Positions 33,905 through 46,006 of a DNA stretch of 64,000 nucleotides are shown here, piece after piece. Under the pieces are notes generated by a model. It saw nothing but the letters and a program-made list of their open reading frames with translations. It was not told the origin of the DNA and did no database searches. Positions within the stretch are counted from its first letter, which is position 1, and each line of letters starts with the position of its first letter. This DNA comes from Atrina japonica. Its lineage: Eukaryota > Mollusca > Bivalvia > Pterioida > Pinnidae. The translations under genes were made by a program, and so were the position numbers. Where the stretch lies: positions 835,501-899,500 of the forward strand of contig BROG01000111.1 in the NCBI GenBank assembly GCA_030159075.1, read 5' to 3'.

Positions 33905-34190
33905 ATATTAAAATATCAGATACCAAAATATAATATAAATATATATGTCCAGGATACATATACAAATCTAGTGAACTCTGAAATAACACGGATATCTGGG
34001 AATCTAGAGGTGGGATCAGGTGCTGACGGTCACACCTGTCGTGAGTCCACAGTCAAATTCAATTGAAATAAATGAGAAACAAACCCCCGTCACAAATGGC
34101 AACAACCGCTATCGAACGGGTAACTCAACATCTCACTTAGTGAAACAGAGTAATTGCAAACAAGTCTATTGTAAACAAGTACTGCCATAC
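33905..34190 (-). mobile_element. Penelope-like family A, 3' end with C-terminal coding scrap
   Basis: ATCAGATACCAAAATATAAT, GGTGGGATCAGGTGCTGACG (with a short deletion), CACCTGTCGTGAGTCCACAG and CTCACTTAGTGAAACAGAGT follow the order of the 42 kb copy. Confidence 0.75.
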
Positions 34191-34194
34191 AGTA

Positions 34195-35280
34195 CACCAC
34201 GCAAATCTTCTTTAAAAAAAATCAAATGAATGATATTATTCGGGTCCTTGATTAATTTATGATATGAAAATAATAAATACAATTTTACGTAAAATGCAGT
34301 TGTATCACGTGACATACGAGATGAAAGAATAATTCCAGGGAGAAATACACTATAGAAAATAAAGCTAGATGCACTTAGATGAATTCCATCTGGATTTTTT
34401 TTATTTTGTTGACATTCGATGGGGATATCATTTGTCTATTTCAATGAATCTGTTACAAAGTACAATTTTGACAACGGTTTTAATTTACAATAATAAACTA
34501 AATGGATTTACGTTTTCCCTGATCTAATTGTCTTTTTCAAGTCGATCTTTAGCATGTTTATCCGATAAACTGCAACAAAAGGATAACAAATATTACCAGA
34601 AAACCTTCATTAGAACGAAATGTTTTACCGCGAATAGATTGTTGATAGATTTGACAGATTACAAATCTTTTGATACGAGATAAAACACGTGCTTATTTAC
34701 AAAGACTAATGTACATTTGTAATGATTGTTCGAATAGAAGACAAAAAAGAATATATTTCCTGAAACAAACACTAACTAAAATTTCATCACTAAAAGATGA
34801 AAATATTTGCGATTGCCATTAAAATTGTGTAAATAATAAGAATGACGCGAGTTCGTTGGAATAGCATTAATATTTCCGGAAAAATTTTATATCAGACTTT
34901 TATGTCCCCCTTGAGAACAAATAAAACGTTTTATCAACACATGTGAATACCCTTTTGAAACTGGATTTATTTGCAAAGCTTGAAATAATATATACATGTA
35001 TATAAATCATTGCTCGTCTTATATAAAATATTTCCCTTTCCAAACGTTTACTACCGGATTATCAACTTTAATGTATTTACAATGAATGTCAAATTGGCAC
35101 CGAGTGATTTGTGTTTACAATGAATGACCAAACTAATGCACCGAAGTCATTTGCGTTATAAATGGGTATATAGCTCCTGTACATAATAACAGCATATCAA
35201 GTCGGCTTTTAAGCTTGTGTGGGCGAAAGAAACAGAATTAAGATGCTAGATATTAAAACAGGACTATACCAATACTATAA
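34195..35280. other. Unassigned intergenic DNA
   Basis: AT-rich with nothing recognisable on either strand. Confidence 0.4.
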
Positions 35281-35290
35281 AATACATTAT

Positions 35291-35523
35291 ACTGTAAACG
35301 TGGAAATATGCACGTGGGGAGTAATTTACACTAAATACACGATTTATTCGCGTAAATTACTCCGCGTGCTAGTCTAGTCTCACAGTTGCACTAAGAATTA
35401 TCGTTAATTACAGGGCTACTCACAGTATGTTGTGACATCGCGTAAAAAAAAGAACACGCGTATAGTTTGCATAAGAAAATCGCGCAGTTAACAAAACGCG
35501 GAAATACCCACGTTTACGGTAAC
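35291..35523. mobile_element. MITE with ACYGTAAACGTGG termini
   Basis: The left end ACTGTAAACGTGG and the right end (reverse complement ACCGTAAACGTGG) are inverted repeats. Inside are further GTAATTTAC/GTAAATTACTCCGCG inverted blocks. CATTAT at 35285-35290 is repeated at 35524-35529 as a possible target-site duplication. Confidence 0.65.
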
Positions 35524-36189
35524 CATTATTCCAGTGAAATTGTCGGGGCGAAAGTTAACAGAAACTATAAATTGCTTTTATGTGTCAAAGGAATTATTTT
35601 ATGCAAATATAGACTTATGTTACATACCTAAGCAATTAAGAATTTCCTATTGTTTTAAAGTAATTTGGAGTTATCATTTCGAAATTTCAAGATAATATCT
35701 CGAAATATTTGGTTATCATCTATAACAAATCTGGGGAAATGTTAATCTGCCTCTGTTCATTGTATACAACAATTCTTTATATTTAGATATTGGAATAAAT
35801 AATCTTAAAACCAGTGGTTTATTCCCCGTGAGAGTTATCTGCCCTTTCGTTTTTGTAAATAATACTGCGATTAGACGTGCTAAAAATACAGTGGAACATC
35901 ACCAAAAGAACACTTTTTTAGGGGCAATCTATTGAAATTCCCTAATAGATATTTAGTAAGAACAGATTCTCACTAAAGAGTTCACCTCGCTTATCAGACA
36001 ACTTTCAGTCAGTTAGTCTTGATAGCGATCTTCATCTCAATTTCAGAAAAAAAATAAGTTACTTCATAGTGTATATATAATGCATTGATACTTTCTTTAG
36101 ATATTGGAATATTTGTTCAAATATTCATAAAATATCATTGACATATTTATGTTTCCGTGATAAAAAGCCTTTAAAATCTTCGAGATAAC

Positions 36190-36390
36190 ACCATTGAATT
36201 TAAGATGATATATTGAAATTTCGAGATAATAACTAAAAATTTAGAGATGATAATTCTTAATTTCCAGATGATAACTCTAAATGTCGAGATGATAACTAAA
36301 TTTTGAGATAACTAAATTTCAAGATGATAACTCCAAATTTCGAGACAATAACTACGAAATTTAGAGATGATAACTTCAAATTTTCAAAGA
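36190..36390. repeat. ~23-bp minisatellite (ATTTCGAGATGATAACTCTA)
   Basis: About eight imperfect units on AAATTTCGAGATGATAACT. An inverted, shorter stretch of the same motif is at 35655-35720 (GGAGTTATCATTTCGAAATT). Confidence 0.75.
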
Positions 36391-36648
36391 AAAAATATAA
36401 CACACACACACACACTTTAATAGACTACTAAAATCTGAATTCGAATTATTCATATGCATGTACTACACAATGCAGAATTATATAAATATTATCATAGTGT
36501 CAATAATAAAATTACTTGAAAGCAATTGCCGAGATTATTTGAGTACTAAATCACCATAATAAGACAATATAATATAGACCTATGAATTCTTTTTGTACCG
36601 ATGTAACTAGCTATAGGTGTAAATATGCATAATCTCACTGAGGTGTCG

Positions 36649-36936
36649 GGAGAGCCGTCGTGGCTGCACGGTAAAGTGCTCATTTGCAACCGGAGGGTCA
36701 CGGGTTTGGAATATCAGCGGAGGCGACTGGCTTTTCCTATCCTTTGGGTAAGGCATTAAAACCGAGGTCCCGTGTCACAGTAGCTGTTGTCACGTTAAAT
36801 AACCCTCACTGCTCAATGGCCGTAAGTGCCGAGCATAGGCCAAAATTTGAAGCCCTTCACCGGTATTTGGTGACGTCTCCATATGACTGAAAGATTCTTG
36901 AGTGGGACGTTAAACAACAATACAACAAAAACAACA
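36649..36936 (+). mobile_element. SINE family 1, full length, with target-site duplication
   Basis: ACTGAGGTGTCG occurs at 36637-36648 and 36937-36948, exactly flanking the element. A tRNA-like head (GTGGCTGCACGGTAAAGTGC, then GGAGGGTCACGGGTTTGGAA) is followed by the family core and the tail GGGACGTTAAACAACAA plus an ACAAC-rich end. The head differs from those of the other copies. Confidence 0.85.
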
Positions 36937-36949
36937 ACTGAGGTGTCGA

Positions 36950-38534
36950 AGTCACTACTGTCCGTGCAGCTCACTTCGAAAATAGGAATACATAACTTCA
37001 ATTTTAAATTTTGAATCATTGGGCTGAATAAAAGTCATATCTTACTAGAGTCGTTGAATAACTTCTACATAATACAAATTTCATGGAGATGGGCATTTTC
37101 AATGTTAAAAATGTTTCCAGCAGGACCGTGTTTTGTCCTGTGCTTACTATAAGGTCATTTATCAGCGGTTCCAAATATTCCCAGCCCTATCAAATGTACA
37201 CGGGAAGTACTCTTGGATAAATAAAATGAAAATTACCGTTGTAGTAATTATATATAAACATATTCATTCACAACAAGTATCATTGAATTGAAGTATTATT
37301 AGTAGCACCAAAGTTATAGTTTTACTAAAAAGGCAACGTGCACACATGCTCAATACGACCGTTTATGTCAATAAGACTTCATCAATTCGACAGATCAGCT
37401 CGAATAACATGATAAATTTTGTGGTATCATACAAGGCGAAAATATGAACCTCAATGTATTTTTAACAGTACCCACCATTGAAAAATGACAATCTTAGCTT
37501 TTGAGAAATTTAGATAGAACAATCCTAGCGAAATATTACTTCAGTGTAAAATAACTCAATATGATGCATGTATATAATTGCTGCATACACATCCTCCACA
37601 TTTTTTATCATGGAATGCCATCAATAGTATGACGTCAATGTTTTAAACCTGAATGATAATATCTTGACATACAAAAGCTTTTATGTGATATCAAAATATG
37701 GCAGTACAAAGGTATTCTTCTATGGTTTGTCATTCAGTCGGCCTAGGTCTTTGTCTTGGTACGATTCGTCTTGGGTGCGAGTTTTCCTTGTAAATTCACT
37801 CAACCAGCAAATCTCGTGCACATCTACGAAGATGATCGGAAAGTAATCAGATGTCCTGTATCAGTTTCCGTGTAACACAAAAATATTAATGATTTTTTGG
37901 CATCTGCACTCTGTTTTCGACGGTAAATCGTATTGTCGGGTGATTTTTTATGGTATACAATCGTTTCATGATTATTACACACTTTCCGAAAAAAAAATAT
38001 TCCTAACTTAGCTAATGCTGCTTTAAAGGATATTTTTACAGAGAGTAATTAAATATTTCCTGAATTCATACTAGTAGATAAAACATAAAAATAGAAACTT
38101 ATTATTTTGAAATACATTTAAATTTTACACCTATTGTCACAGTTATCTAAGAATGTAGAGACAATTGTTATTACCTCTTTTATTTGCTAAAAAAAATGTT
38201 TCCTGCATGAACTATATAATAATGTGAAATATATTGTTATGAACTCATTGATTTGTTAAAAAAAAATTATGTTTGCCATTGAAATTGTGAAACGTGAAAA
38301 TTTAATTAGCAATTTTATATAAAAAAGTCAATGGTTTCTTTACATTGATTATAACGTTGAATAATTTACAAGAGAGATAAAAAAAAAGTATTTCATTCTG
38401 TCTCTTCGTATAGACGTATTGTAACAACTTTGTAAATAAAATGAATCCTAACGCGTGTCGTCCTGTGTATAACTTCAAAATAATATTTTCGCTCCGACTT
38501 ATTATCGTATTTTTGTTATAACGTGATGTGCTTT
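36950..38534. other. Unassigned intergenic DNA
   Basis: AT-rich; no exon or repeat family recognised. Confidence 0.4.
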
Positions 38535-38625
38535 AACCTTAAACCCTTACAACCCTACAGGTCATAATAGACTGCTCTGATACAATAGGATAAAGCATAC
38601 CACTCAGATCATCAGGGTGGGGAGG
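38535..38625 (+). repeat. Dispersed repeat D copy 1
   Basis: AAACCCTTACAACCCTACAG then GTCATAATAGACTG then GATAAAGCATACCACT aligns with 40022-40110. Confidence 0.55.
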
Positions 38626-38756
38626 GATAACAGTATAGATGACAATAAATTCTGCATATTGATATTTTACTGCGCATGTTCTATATAATATGTATAAGGA
38701 GCAATGCCTAAAACATTTAGCTTTTACTACCTCTTCTATCGCTTTAAATGTCACTT

Positions 38757-38970
38757 ATTATGCCCCGTCCTGAAAGGTCCGCTTTGGGCATCTAGTGTTT
38801 GGATCGATCATCTGTCTGTTTGTGTGTCTATTTGTCTGTCTGTCTATAATTCCGTCCCAACTGTTTGTGTCTCTGTTTCTCTGTCTGTCTGTCTGTCCGT
38901 AATTCCGTTCCGCTGGAAATGTGTTGGGACCGGGGGCATTTGTGTTTCACAAACACCTCATGTTTTTCTG
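38757..38970 (+). repeat. Dispersed repeat TTATGCCCCG, second copy
   Basis: TTATGCCCCGTCCTGAAAGG, ATCTAGTGTTTGGATCGATC, a TGTCTGTC-rich segment and GGGGGCATTTGTGTTTCACA match 5385-5690 in the opposite orientation. Confidence 0.65.
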
Positions 38971-39295
38971 TTACTCTTTTAGTTAATAATTTTTAATTTA
39001 CCAGTATATGAAGATGACATCAGATTTAGGTGAAATGCCACGGATTTTTACCAATGCTATCGAATACGTTGAATCTTTAGGTTCCATGCAGTGTGCACGG
39101 ATCCTCGGTATTAAAGTTCCATATGAAAGGCCCATGACTTTCACTTCGCATGCCGTGCACTTGTCATTACCATTTTAACAGCCTTGGGCAAGACTCCGTA
39201 CAGACCTTATCACCAGACTTGACCTTTTCACCGAGTTTGACCTTTTCATCGACATAGAAAAGTTTCCATGGAACATTTGCGGCGAGTGTGTCATG

Positions 39296-39515
39296 CCAGC
39301 AGGGGACGCTGACACCTTCCGGACACCTGGTCCTATCCCGTTTGGGATTCGCAACTGTTCTTCATGTTGATACCATTTATACATCTAATGGTCGTGTTCT
39401 AATGGACTTGTGTTTCGATTAACAATTGGTACTTCTTCATTTGTACTTTGAATCGAACCCAGAACCTTCCACTTGTGAGTCGACGGCTCTTCCACTAGGC
39501 CACTGCAAGCGGTCT
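39296..39515 (-). mobile_element. SINE family 2 with tRNA-like head
   Basis: On the minus strand the element begins GCAGTGGCCTAGTGGAAGAG (A-box region), then GTTCTGGGTTCGATTCAAAG (B box). It ends in the family body AGTCCATTAGAACACGAC...CCAGGTGTCCGGAAGGTGTC. This head ties the two shorter copies in the window to the SINE class. Confidence 0.7.
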
Positions 39516-40021
39516 TTTCGCTGGCATCAGGAATTCAAAAAGGTGTCCCGTTGGATCCGTTTTAATCTAGGAATCGATGCATTTGGAAGACGCAATGAAT
39601 AGATTTCCGTTAACAGTAATATTGTGGGATCAAAATAGTTTATGGAATATATATATACTATAGTAATATTTCGTACAGATAAAACGATTTAAGTCTAAAC
39701 CCATCAACACCTCAAGATAGTAATCTTTTTAAATTCGAGTTCAACCGATGAAATCTTCAGGACAGAAACGGTCATCTTGAACATTCGGTTTTTGCCTTTG
39801 TTTTGCACGACTACAATCTAATCAAAAACTACCTCTATAAACGCCTGACTCCATATCGGATTGCCTTAGAACCTCTACACGACAGACCAGAAAATGGGGG
39901 CGGTAGAGAGATCGGTTTTTATTAAGATTATTAAGATAGTTATTATGACTGCAGTATTGTCAATATTCTTTGAAAATTTTCAATCATAATACTTTTTTGA
40001 TTACCCATATTCCACTACCAT

Positions 40022-40110
40022 AATTAACCCTTTCAACCCTACAGACCATAACAGATTGGACTAAGCAATGGAATTAAGCATTTCCATTTAGATTTTGTTA
40101 GGGGTGAAAG
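40022..40110 (+). repeat. Dispersed repeat D copy 2
   Basis: TTAACCCTTTCAACCCTACA, GACCATAACAGATTGG and AATTAAGCATTTCCATTTAG correspond to the 38535 copy. Confidence 0.55.
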
Positions 40111-40970
40111 TGTTACGTATGCAATCAATATGCGTATCAACTAATGACAGCATTGTATAATCATCCAAATATTGATGTTGGATACTTTTGAATAATGCAA
40201 AGCAGGATTTCTTTTCTTCTTCACTCAGTTTCTTTTGTGTGCGAAAAAAAACATTAAAATAAAATGAATACACAAGTAATTAAAGGAATTTACAACTTCA
40301 AAAGGTAACATTGTGCCTTTAGATAACAATGTTTTACTGGGTTTCACAATACCACCCTTTCTAAAGACGGCTATGTTTGTCTTTGAAACACTAATTTAAG
40401 GTTTCAGTTAGCAGTGTACTTGTTATTACATAATGAATCCATTTCGTAAGCCATCGTCACTTGCGCTGTCACACATGTATAAATAATCATATTTTGTATA
40501 TCCAGAGAGGTCAGTCCTCGACCAAATGTATATAACACGTGTACTTGCTGATACTTGTTTCTAAAGCCCTGCTGTAATAACATTTCTTTTGTTTGTACAC
40601 AAGTCTGAATTACAATAATGTACGTTTTGAACCAAAGTCACAAATGTTTACAAAAGAGGCCAAAATAAATGCTAAAGATTATAGTTACTGTCAACAAGAC
40701 TTGTAAGACTCCAGTTGATTTAATGTAAATATATATTAAAGACATATATAAAGAGGTATCATACAAGGCCAACAAATAAATAAATATTAAATGTATTGCT
40801 AAATCCTTCCAAGAGTACCAGTGCCTACTGTAAAACTAAATATTTAGAATTTTGTAAAAATTGGCTGAAGCCCCTCGAGTCAAGAAATTGGATTTTAACT
40901 TCCTGTTATAAATTATTATTGTTTGTTGGGTACGGGAGCGTATTAGGGCCATCTTAATATTTTTTATTTC
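40111..40970. other. Unassigned intergenic DNA
   Basis: AT-rich; no coding signal. Confidence 0.4.
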
Positions 40971-40974
40971 TCGT

Positions 40975-41265
40975 TTTGCCAACTTTAAAGTTGGCTTTGC
41001 CAACTTTTTTTTTTGGAATTTCCAACTTTTTCTTCTCGTTTTGCCAATTTTAAAGTTGGATTTTCCAACTTTTGTCTTGGAATTTCCAACTTTTTTCTCG
41101 TTTTGCCAACTAAAAGTTGGCTTTTCCAACTTTTTTCTCGTTTTGCCAACTTTACTGTTGGCTTTTCCACCCTTTTTCTTGTAATTTCCAACTTTTTTCT
41201 GGTAATTTCCAACTTTATAGTTGACTTTTCCAACTTTTTCTTGGCTTTTCATACTTTTTTCTGGA
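40975..41265. repeat. Self-complementary minisatellite (TTGCCAACTTTAAAGTTGGC)
   Basis: Four to five units of about 55-62 bp. Each alternates CTCGTTTTGCCAACTTTAAA and GTTGGCTTTTCCAACTTTTT with CTTGGAATTTCCAACTTTTT. The CCAACTTTAAAGTTGG core folds on itself in each unit. The lysine-rich frames on the minus strand are readings of the repeat. Confidence 0.85.
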
Positions 41266-41934
41266 CTTGTTAAGATTAATATAAATTGGCCTACGTTTAT
41301 AAACAGGCACTCAGACAGTGTATTGACTAGATTTCAACATCTTTAACATAGTTTTCAATTTTAAGATACCGTGTAAAATATCACGAAACGGTACAATAAC
41401 TGAATAGCAATCAGGCGATTCTTCGCTAAAATGGTGGAGTTAAAAGGAAAATGATGATACATCTACATCGAAACTAGCCTTAGAGGCTATGGTAGTGACT
41501 CATATTACCAGAAATTGTGCATATATTCGATGAAATGTAGATTTGATATAAATAAATTAAACATTTGGAACATAATGAATTGTTCAAAACCGTAGTTTAT
41601 CAAATGGATGCATTTTAAGTTTCTTTTCGATATGATTCTTAAATTTTATATTGCTCAAAGCCTTATATAACTTCAGGGGACGACCTTTTTGGACAGCATT
41701 GCAAACTTTGTCAAGTCAGATTATTTATTTTCAGTACGCCACAAGACAGAATATTTATTTTTAATTTTTTTAGGGACAGATTTTTTTTCAGTTTCTTTTT
41801 CTTTGCGATCAAGATTATAGTATAACGTAGTGGCAGATCTAGACATGTTTAAAGTATTAACATAAATATGTACTAACTAAAAACTCGTTTAATGCGCATT
41901 AGATTAATTAACACGTATCTTTTAGTGGATTTAT

Positions 41935-43280
41935 CTAAACCCAAAATATAAAAAGTCTCAGATACCAAAGTATAAATCATTAAGATGTCCAGGATATAAT
42001 ACAAATCTGGTAAAAAATGGACAAACACGGACCTCTTGAAATCAAGAGGTGGGTTCAGGTGCCATGGAGGAGTAAGCATACCCTGTCGACCGGTCACACC
42101 CGCCGTGAGTCCACAGTCAAATTAAAATGAAATACGCGAGGAACGAATCCTCGTCATAACTGGTACAGACGTCTCAACAACCGCCATCGAACAGGTAACT
42201 CAACATTTCACTTAGTGAAACAGAATAGTCGCAAATAAGACTACTATACCGACCGTAAAATTTGCGGAACGTTGTCATCAAACGTGGTTTTCGATATCCC
42301 TGTGTCAATAATTTGTCAGTGAGTAGCTTACCTCTGCATATGAAATGATCATATGTTGAACACGCCCTGGCATATCTGATAATATGTGAAATATAAACTC
42401 CATATGCGGGTGATTTTGGGATATTACTACTGAAATATGGAAAATTAACGATGGGAAAGCCGAAATCGTCCCGTTTGTTGTATAACTTAGTTGCTAATTT
42501 CCCGTCTGTGCCTATAGTTAGTAAAATGGCTAAGTATGAAGCGTGTGTGCTTGATTCTGTTGTATTTTTAATTTCTAGTTCGCCGGGATTTATCACATTG
42601 ACATATGTATGAAAATTGTCATTATTAATTGACAAAACGTCGTCGATATATCTAAATGTTAAATTAAAGGACACCGCTAACTTTTTCTCCTTTTGATTCA
42701 GCAATTTCTGAATGAAGTCTGCTTCATATGAATAAAGGAACAGGTCAGCCAATAAAGGGGCACAATTGGTTCCCATAGGAATACCGACAGTTTGTTTAAA
42801 GACCACGTATCCGAACATTATAAATATATTGTCTATTAGAAATTCCAGCATCTTTTTTATATCAACTTCAATGATGTATGTGTAGAATCAGAGTGTTGTT
42901 GGACAAAATAAGTATCATGATAACCAATCACTAGGTATTTAAATTTCCGGGTACCACTTTTAGTGAAAAAACAGTTGTAAATGATGCTAAAACATCTCTC
43001 TTTTAATTTTCTATGTGGAACTGTTGTGTAAAGAGTAGAGAAATCGTATGTTTTGATGCTGTGAATCTGAGAAAAATCGTGTGCCTTCAAATTTTCTAAA
43101 AGTTGTTTAGAATATTTAAGTACCCACATCTGATTTACACCGTTTCTGGAATAAGCAACTGTACAGTACTGCTGAAGTTTCTTCTTAACGGTTGTTAGTA
43201 TCTTTGTAAGGAGTAAAGATAAAGGTTTTGGTAGAACATTTGCTGGATCCTGTTATGTACCTCTGCTTATATATTTGGTT
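41935..43280 (-). mobile_element. Penelope-like family A element: reverse transcriptase gene (frameshifted) and 3' tail
   Basis: The reverse transcriptase is read on the minus strand in two frames, about 43280-42857 and 42851-42174. The junction lacks one base compared with the copy at 19.3 kb, so it is a single frameshift. Visible RT blocks, in order, are SIKTYDFSTLYTTVPH, KYLVIGYHDTYFVQQHSDS, VGIPMGTNCAPLLADLF, the catalytic FRYIDDVLS, and NKRDDFGFPIVNFPYFSSN, then GRYSSLICDYSVSLSEML near the C-end. The tail (42170-41935) is the sequence that recurs elsewhere in the window. No GIY-YIG endonuclease is seen after the RT. Assignment to Penelope-like elements rests on motif memory (xGTxxAPLxA and YIDD); the sub-family is not known. 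Upstream to about 43560, two weakly similar blocks (FWRxxxxIETKxD) may belong to its 5' part. Confidence 0.7.
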
Positions 43281-43994
43281 CCCACCTTGGATAGAACACC
43301 AAGATCATATTTCGTTTCAATGCACTCAACGTTTCTCCAGAAAATGATTTTGTATGTATTTCCAAATTTGGTTTATGTAATCTTAGTTCCTTACTGGCGG
43401 CCATATTAGATGACCATCACGGATCAGCACGAAAGTAATTACACTTGGTCATCACCTCATGAGGAACATTTATATCACGTTTGGTCTCAATCCATTTACC
43501 GATTCTCCAGAAGAAAAGTTCAGAAAGTGACTGCTTGCTTGAAATAACCCACTTTGAAGTAATTAATGTCAGTCTATCTGCTATTAAAAAGACTGGGTTT
43601 AATTCCGAAAGCAGGGCCGTAGAAAGTACCATATTTTCTGTCAAAAGTTTGTATTATCTATTTTTAAAATTGATATTAATTCTGAATGATATAATGCTCG
43701 TTTATAATTTGATATTTATGTTTATCAGTGTACGACAGTCTTGTCCAGGACATTAAATTACACGTCCTGTTCAGTTTCTACACATGTTCTGTTCATATTA
43801 AGATCTAGATGAATTGATTAGCTACTTGTAAATTACATAAGACCCTTTAGCACTGAATGGATCTTTTCAGTTTGCTAAAATTAGTAGGACATAGGACAAT
43901 GATCCTGTATATTTTGACGGATGTTCGGATATGCAATATTTTGACAAATATTCATAGTTCATTGCGGTGTCGTATAATAATCGGCCCGGCCTCA

Positions 43995-44215
43995 AAATAC
44001 GTCCGATCAGACCGAAGATGTTTTCGAGGCGAAAAGTCACTAATTAGCCAGTTTTCGCGACTAAAAGTCGAAAACTTCTAATTAACGAATTTTCCACTTT
44101 TCGTCTCGCCAAGCAAAAGTCGCTATTTATCTATTCGCCTCGCCAAGAGAAAACTTGCCAATTAGCAAGTTTTCGGATCGAAAAGTCGAGATGGCACAAA
44201 TCAGCCACCATAATA
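43995..44215. repeat. GGCGAAAAGTCG repeat block 1
   Basis: Alternating GCGAAAAGTC and GACTTTTCGCC-like motifs with (C)CAATTAGC spacers. It ends AAAGTCGAGATGGCACAAAT then CAGCCACCATA. The same terminal block ends the second copy. Confidence 0.7.
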
Positions 44216-44324
44216 CTAGATTTATAAAAAGTAATAGTTCGTCATATGTATAAGTATCATATAAAGATTATTATATGATCATTTTGATATCATTCTCCTT
44301 CTCAGCTGATATCGGGACCGAGGG

Positions 44325-44500
44325 CGAGGCGAAAAATTAAAGTCGCAATGCGAAAAGTCGCCAAAACTGCACGCTAATTAGAGACCAATTGTTTTGGACT
44401 AAATCGCTAAATAGCTGGTTTTCGGGGCGAAAAGTCTCCAATTAGCGAGTTTTCGCTTTGCTAGGCGAAAAGTCGAGATGGCACAAATCAGACACCATAT
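44325..44500. repeat. GGCGAAAAGTCG repeat block 2
   Basis: Starts GAGGCGAAAAATTAAAGTCG and ends AAAGTCGAGATGGCACAAAT then CAGACACCATATA. It lies 110 bp from block 1 in the same orientation. Confidence 0.7.
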
Positions 44501-44956
44501 AGTATGTTTAAATTAATAAGACATTTAAATGTATAAAATGTTAAAAAAAATAAATGTACTTCATTTTGGGTAACTTTGTTTTATATCTAGCGACAAATGG
44601 CACAAAGAAAATTAATAAAGAACTTGGCTCTGTTTGACATGGCCAGAAGCTACAACTAGAGTGACATTAATAATAATGTAGTACCACGTGTCCAAAAGGT
44701 TGTGTCTTTGGTATGAAACACTGTTATTAACAATGATTAATACTCAGGAAAAAAAACATTCTGACCGTTTGACCGATCCAATCATTATAATGCACGGGGT
44801 ATAGGGGATATAGGGGACTGTCGAAAAGCAAACCAATCGCCGCTGGTATCACGCGGTACACGTCGCTAAAACAATTCACGGATACTCAATATACATGTAT
44901 ATATAAAGGTATTTAACATCGCTTTCCTTTTTAATTTTTTGAATTATGAAAAGCGT

Positions 44957-45095
44957 TTTACGTCACACTCAACAATTTTTCAGTTATATGGAGGCGGACA
45001 GTTTTTATTGGTTGAGGAGAAAACCCGCTTACAATTTACCAGGGGAGGGACCACCGGCCTTCCGCAAGTAAACTGGCAAACTTTCAAACAACAAT
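44957..45095 (+). repeat. Dispersed repeat C copy
   Basis: TACGTCACACTCAACAATTT, GTTATATGGAGGCGGACAGT, GAGGAGAAAACCCGCTTACA and CTTCCGCAAGTAAACTGGCA. This is the best preserved of the three copies. Confidence 0.65.
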
Positions 45096-45137
45096 CAGCT
45101 TCGGTTCCAGCGGGCTCGGACCTGCGCTGACCAGAAG

Positions 45138-45177
45138 CAGCGATATATAAAGCTAATATTAGCTTTATATATCGCTG
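45138..45177. mobile_element. 40-bp perfect palindrome with 7-bp flanking direct repeat
   Basis: The left half CAGCGATATATAAAGCTAAT is followed at once by its exact reverse complement, with no spacer. CCAGAAG lies on both sides (45131-45137 and 45178-45184). A related 36-bp palindrome is at 48888. Inference: a minimal inverted-repeat transposable element, possibly moved by a hAT-type transposase. Confidence 0.6.
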
Positions 45178-46006
45178 CCAGAAGTGAGAGACGTCGTAGG
45201 CGTTCCTTTTTAGAGTTGTATTACAGTTGGGTGTCTCTGTCTTTGCTGGGTATCTCATCGACTGCAAAGTTGAGGCTTTGTAACCTCTGTTACAAAGGTT
45301 AGTTTTCATGAGCTGGCTCTTTTCTTGGAAAAAAAAAACTGTAGATGAACGGATACGAAGAAGTCTGGTGACTCAACCTTTGGGTACTCCTTTAAAAGTG
45401 TGAGGTGGATGACAGTTTGATGGCATTTAGTACAGATGAGAATCTGTGGATATGGAATAGAGACTGAACTCAGTATCCCCATCAATCGGAGTGGATGTCG
45501 TGTCCAATAAGGTGTTTAAGAATCGGAAATATCCACGGTGAATTTGATGGATTGATGGAATTAGTGGGTAAATTTGACGACATTGTCAAGGTCATCCTGC
45601 CTTTTTTTAATAATGTCATGAAATGTTTTGAAACAATGTTATTTTTATATAAATGTTAAATTTTCTTCCCTTGCCTCATCTGTTTTCGGGCCCTAGTTTC
45701 GGCTCTGCAGCCCACTTCATCTTTTACCAAATGATCAATGAAACGCAACCACCTAAAGGCACTATAAATATCGATTGATTAAACAGTTAACGTTCATGTC
45801 TCCTCATGAAAATATTGGCATAAGAAGAGGCCAGTTTAGTTCCCATTGTAGTGCCACTTATTTGTAGGCAGTGTGCACTGTTAAACATGAAGTTGTTTAA
45901 TTTCATTACATGTTCCAGAAGGTTGCCTAAGAATTCGGTAGGAGAGCGTTGGATTTCTCTCCTATTCCAGACATAGGAGCTGTCGGTACATTATATTAGG
46001 CTATAT

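Noticed and set aside
36684..37019. Open frames on both strands around 36.7-37.0 kb
   Set aside because: They lie within a SINE with a perfect target-site duplication.
40836..41252. Lysine-rich repetitive frame (KVGK/KLEK)
   Set aside because: A reading of the CCAACTTTTT minisatellite; it runs out of coding character outside the array.
43417..43756. Frames upstream of the Penelope-like RT as a host gene
   Set aside because: Two weakly similar FWRxxxxIETKxD blocks lie in tandem here with stops; they could be 5' element sequence, but the evidence is too thin to call a gene.
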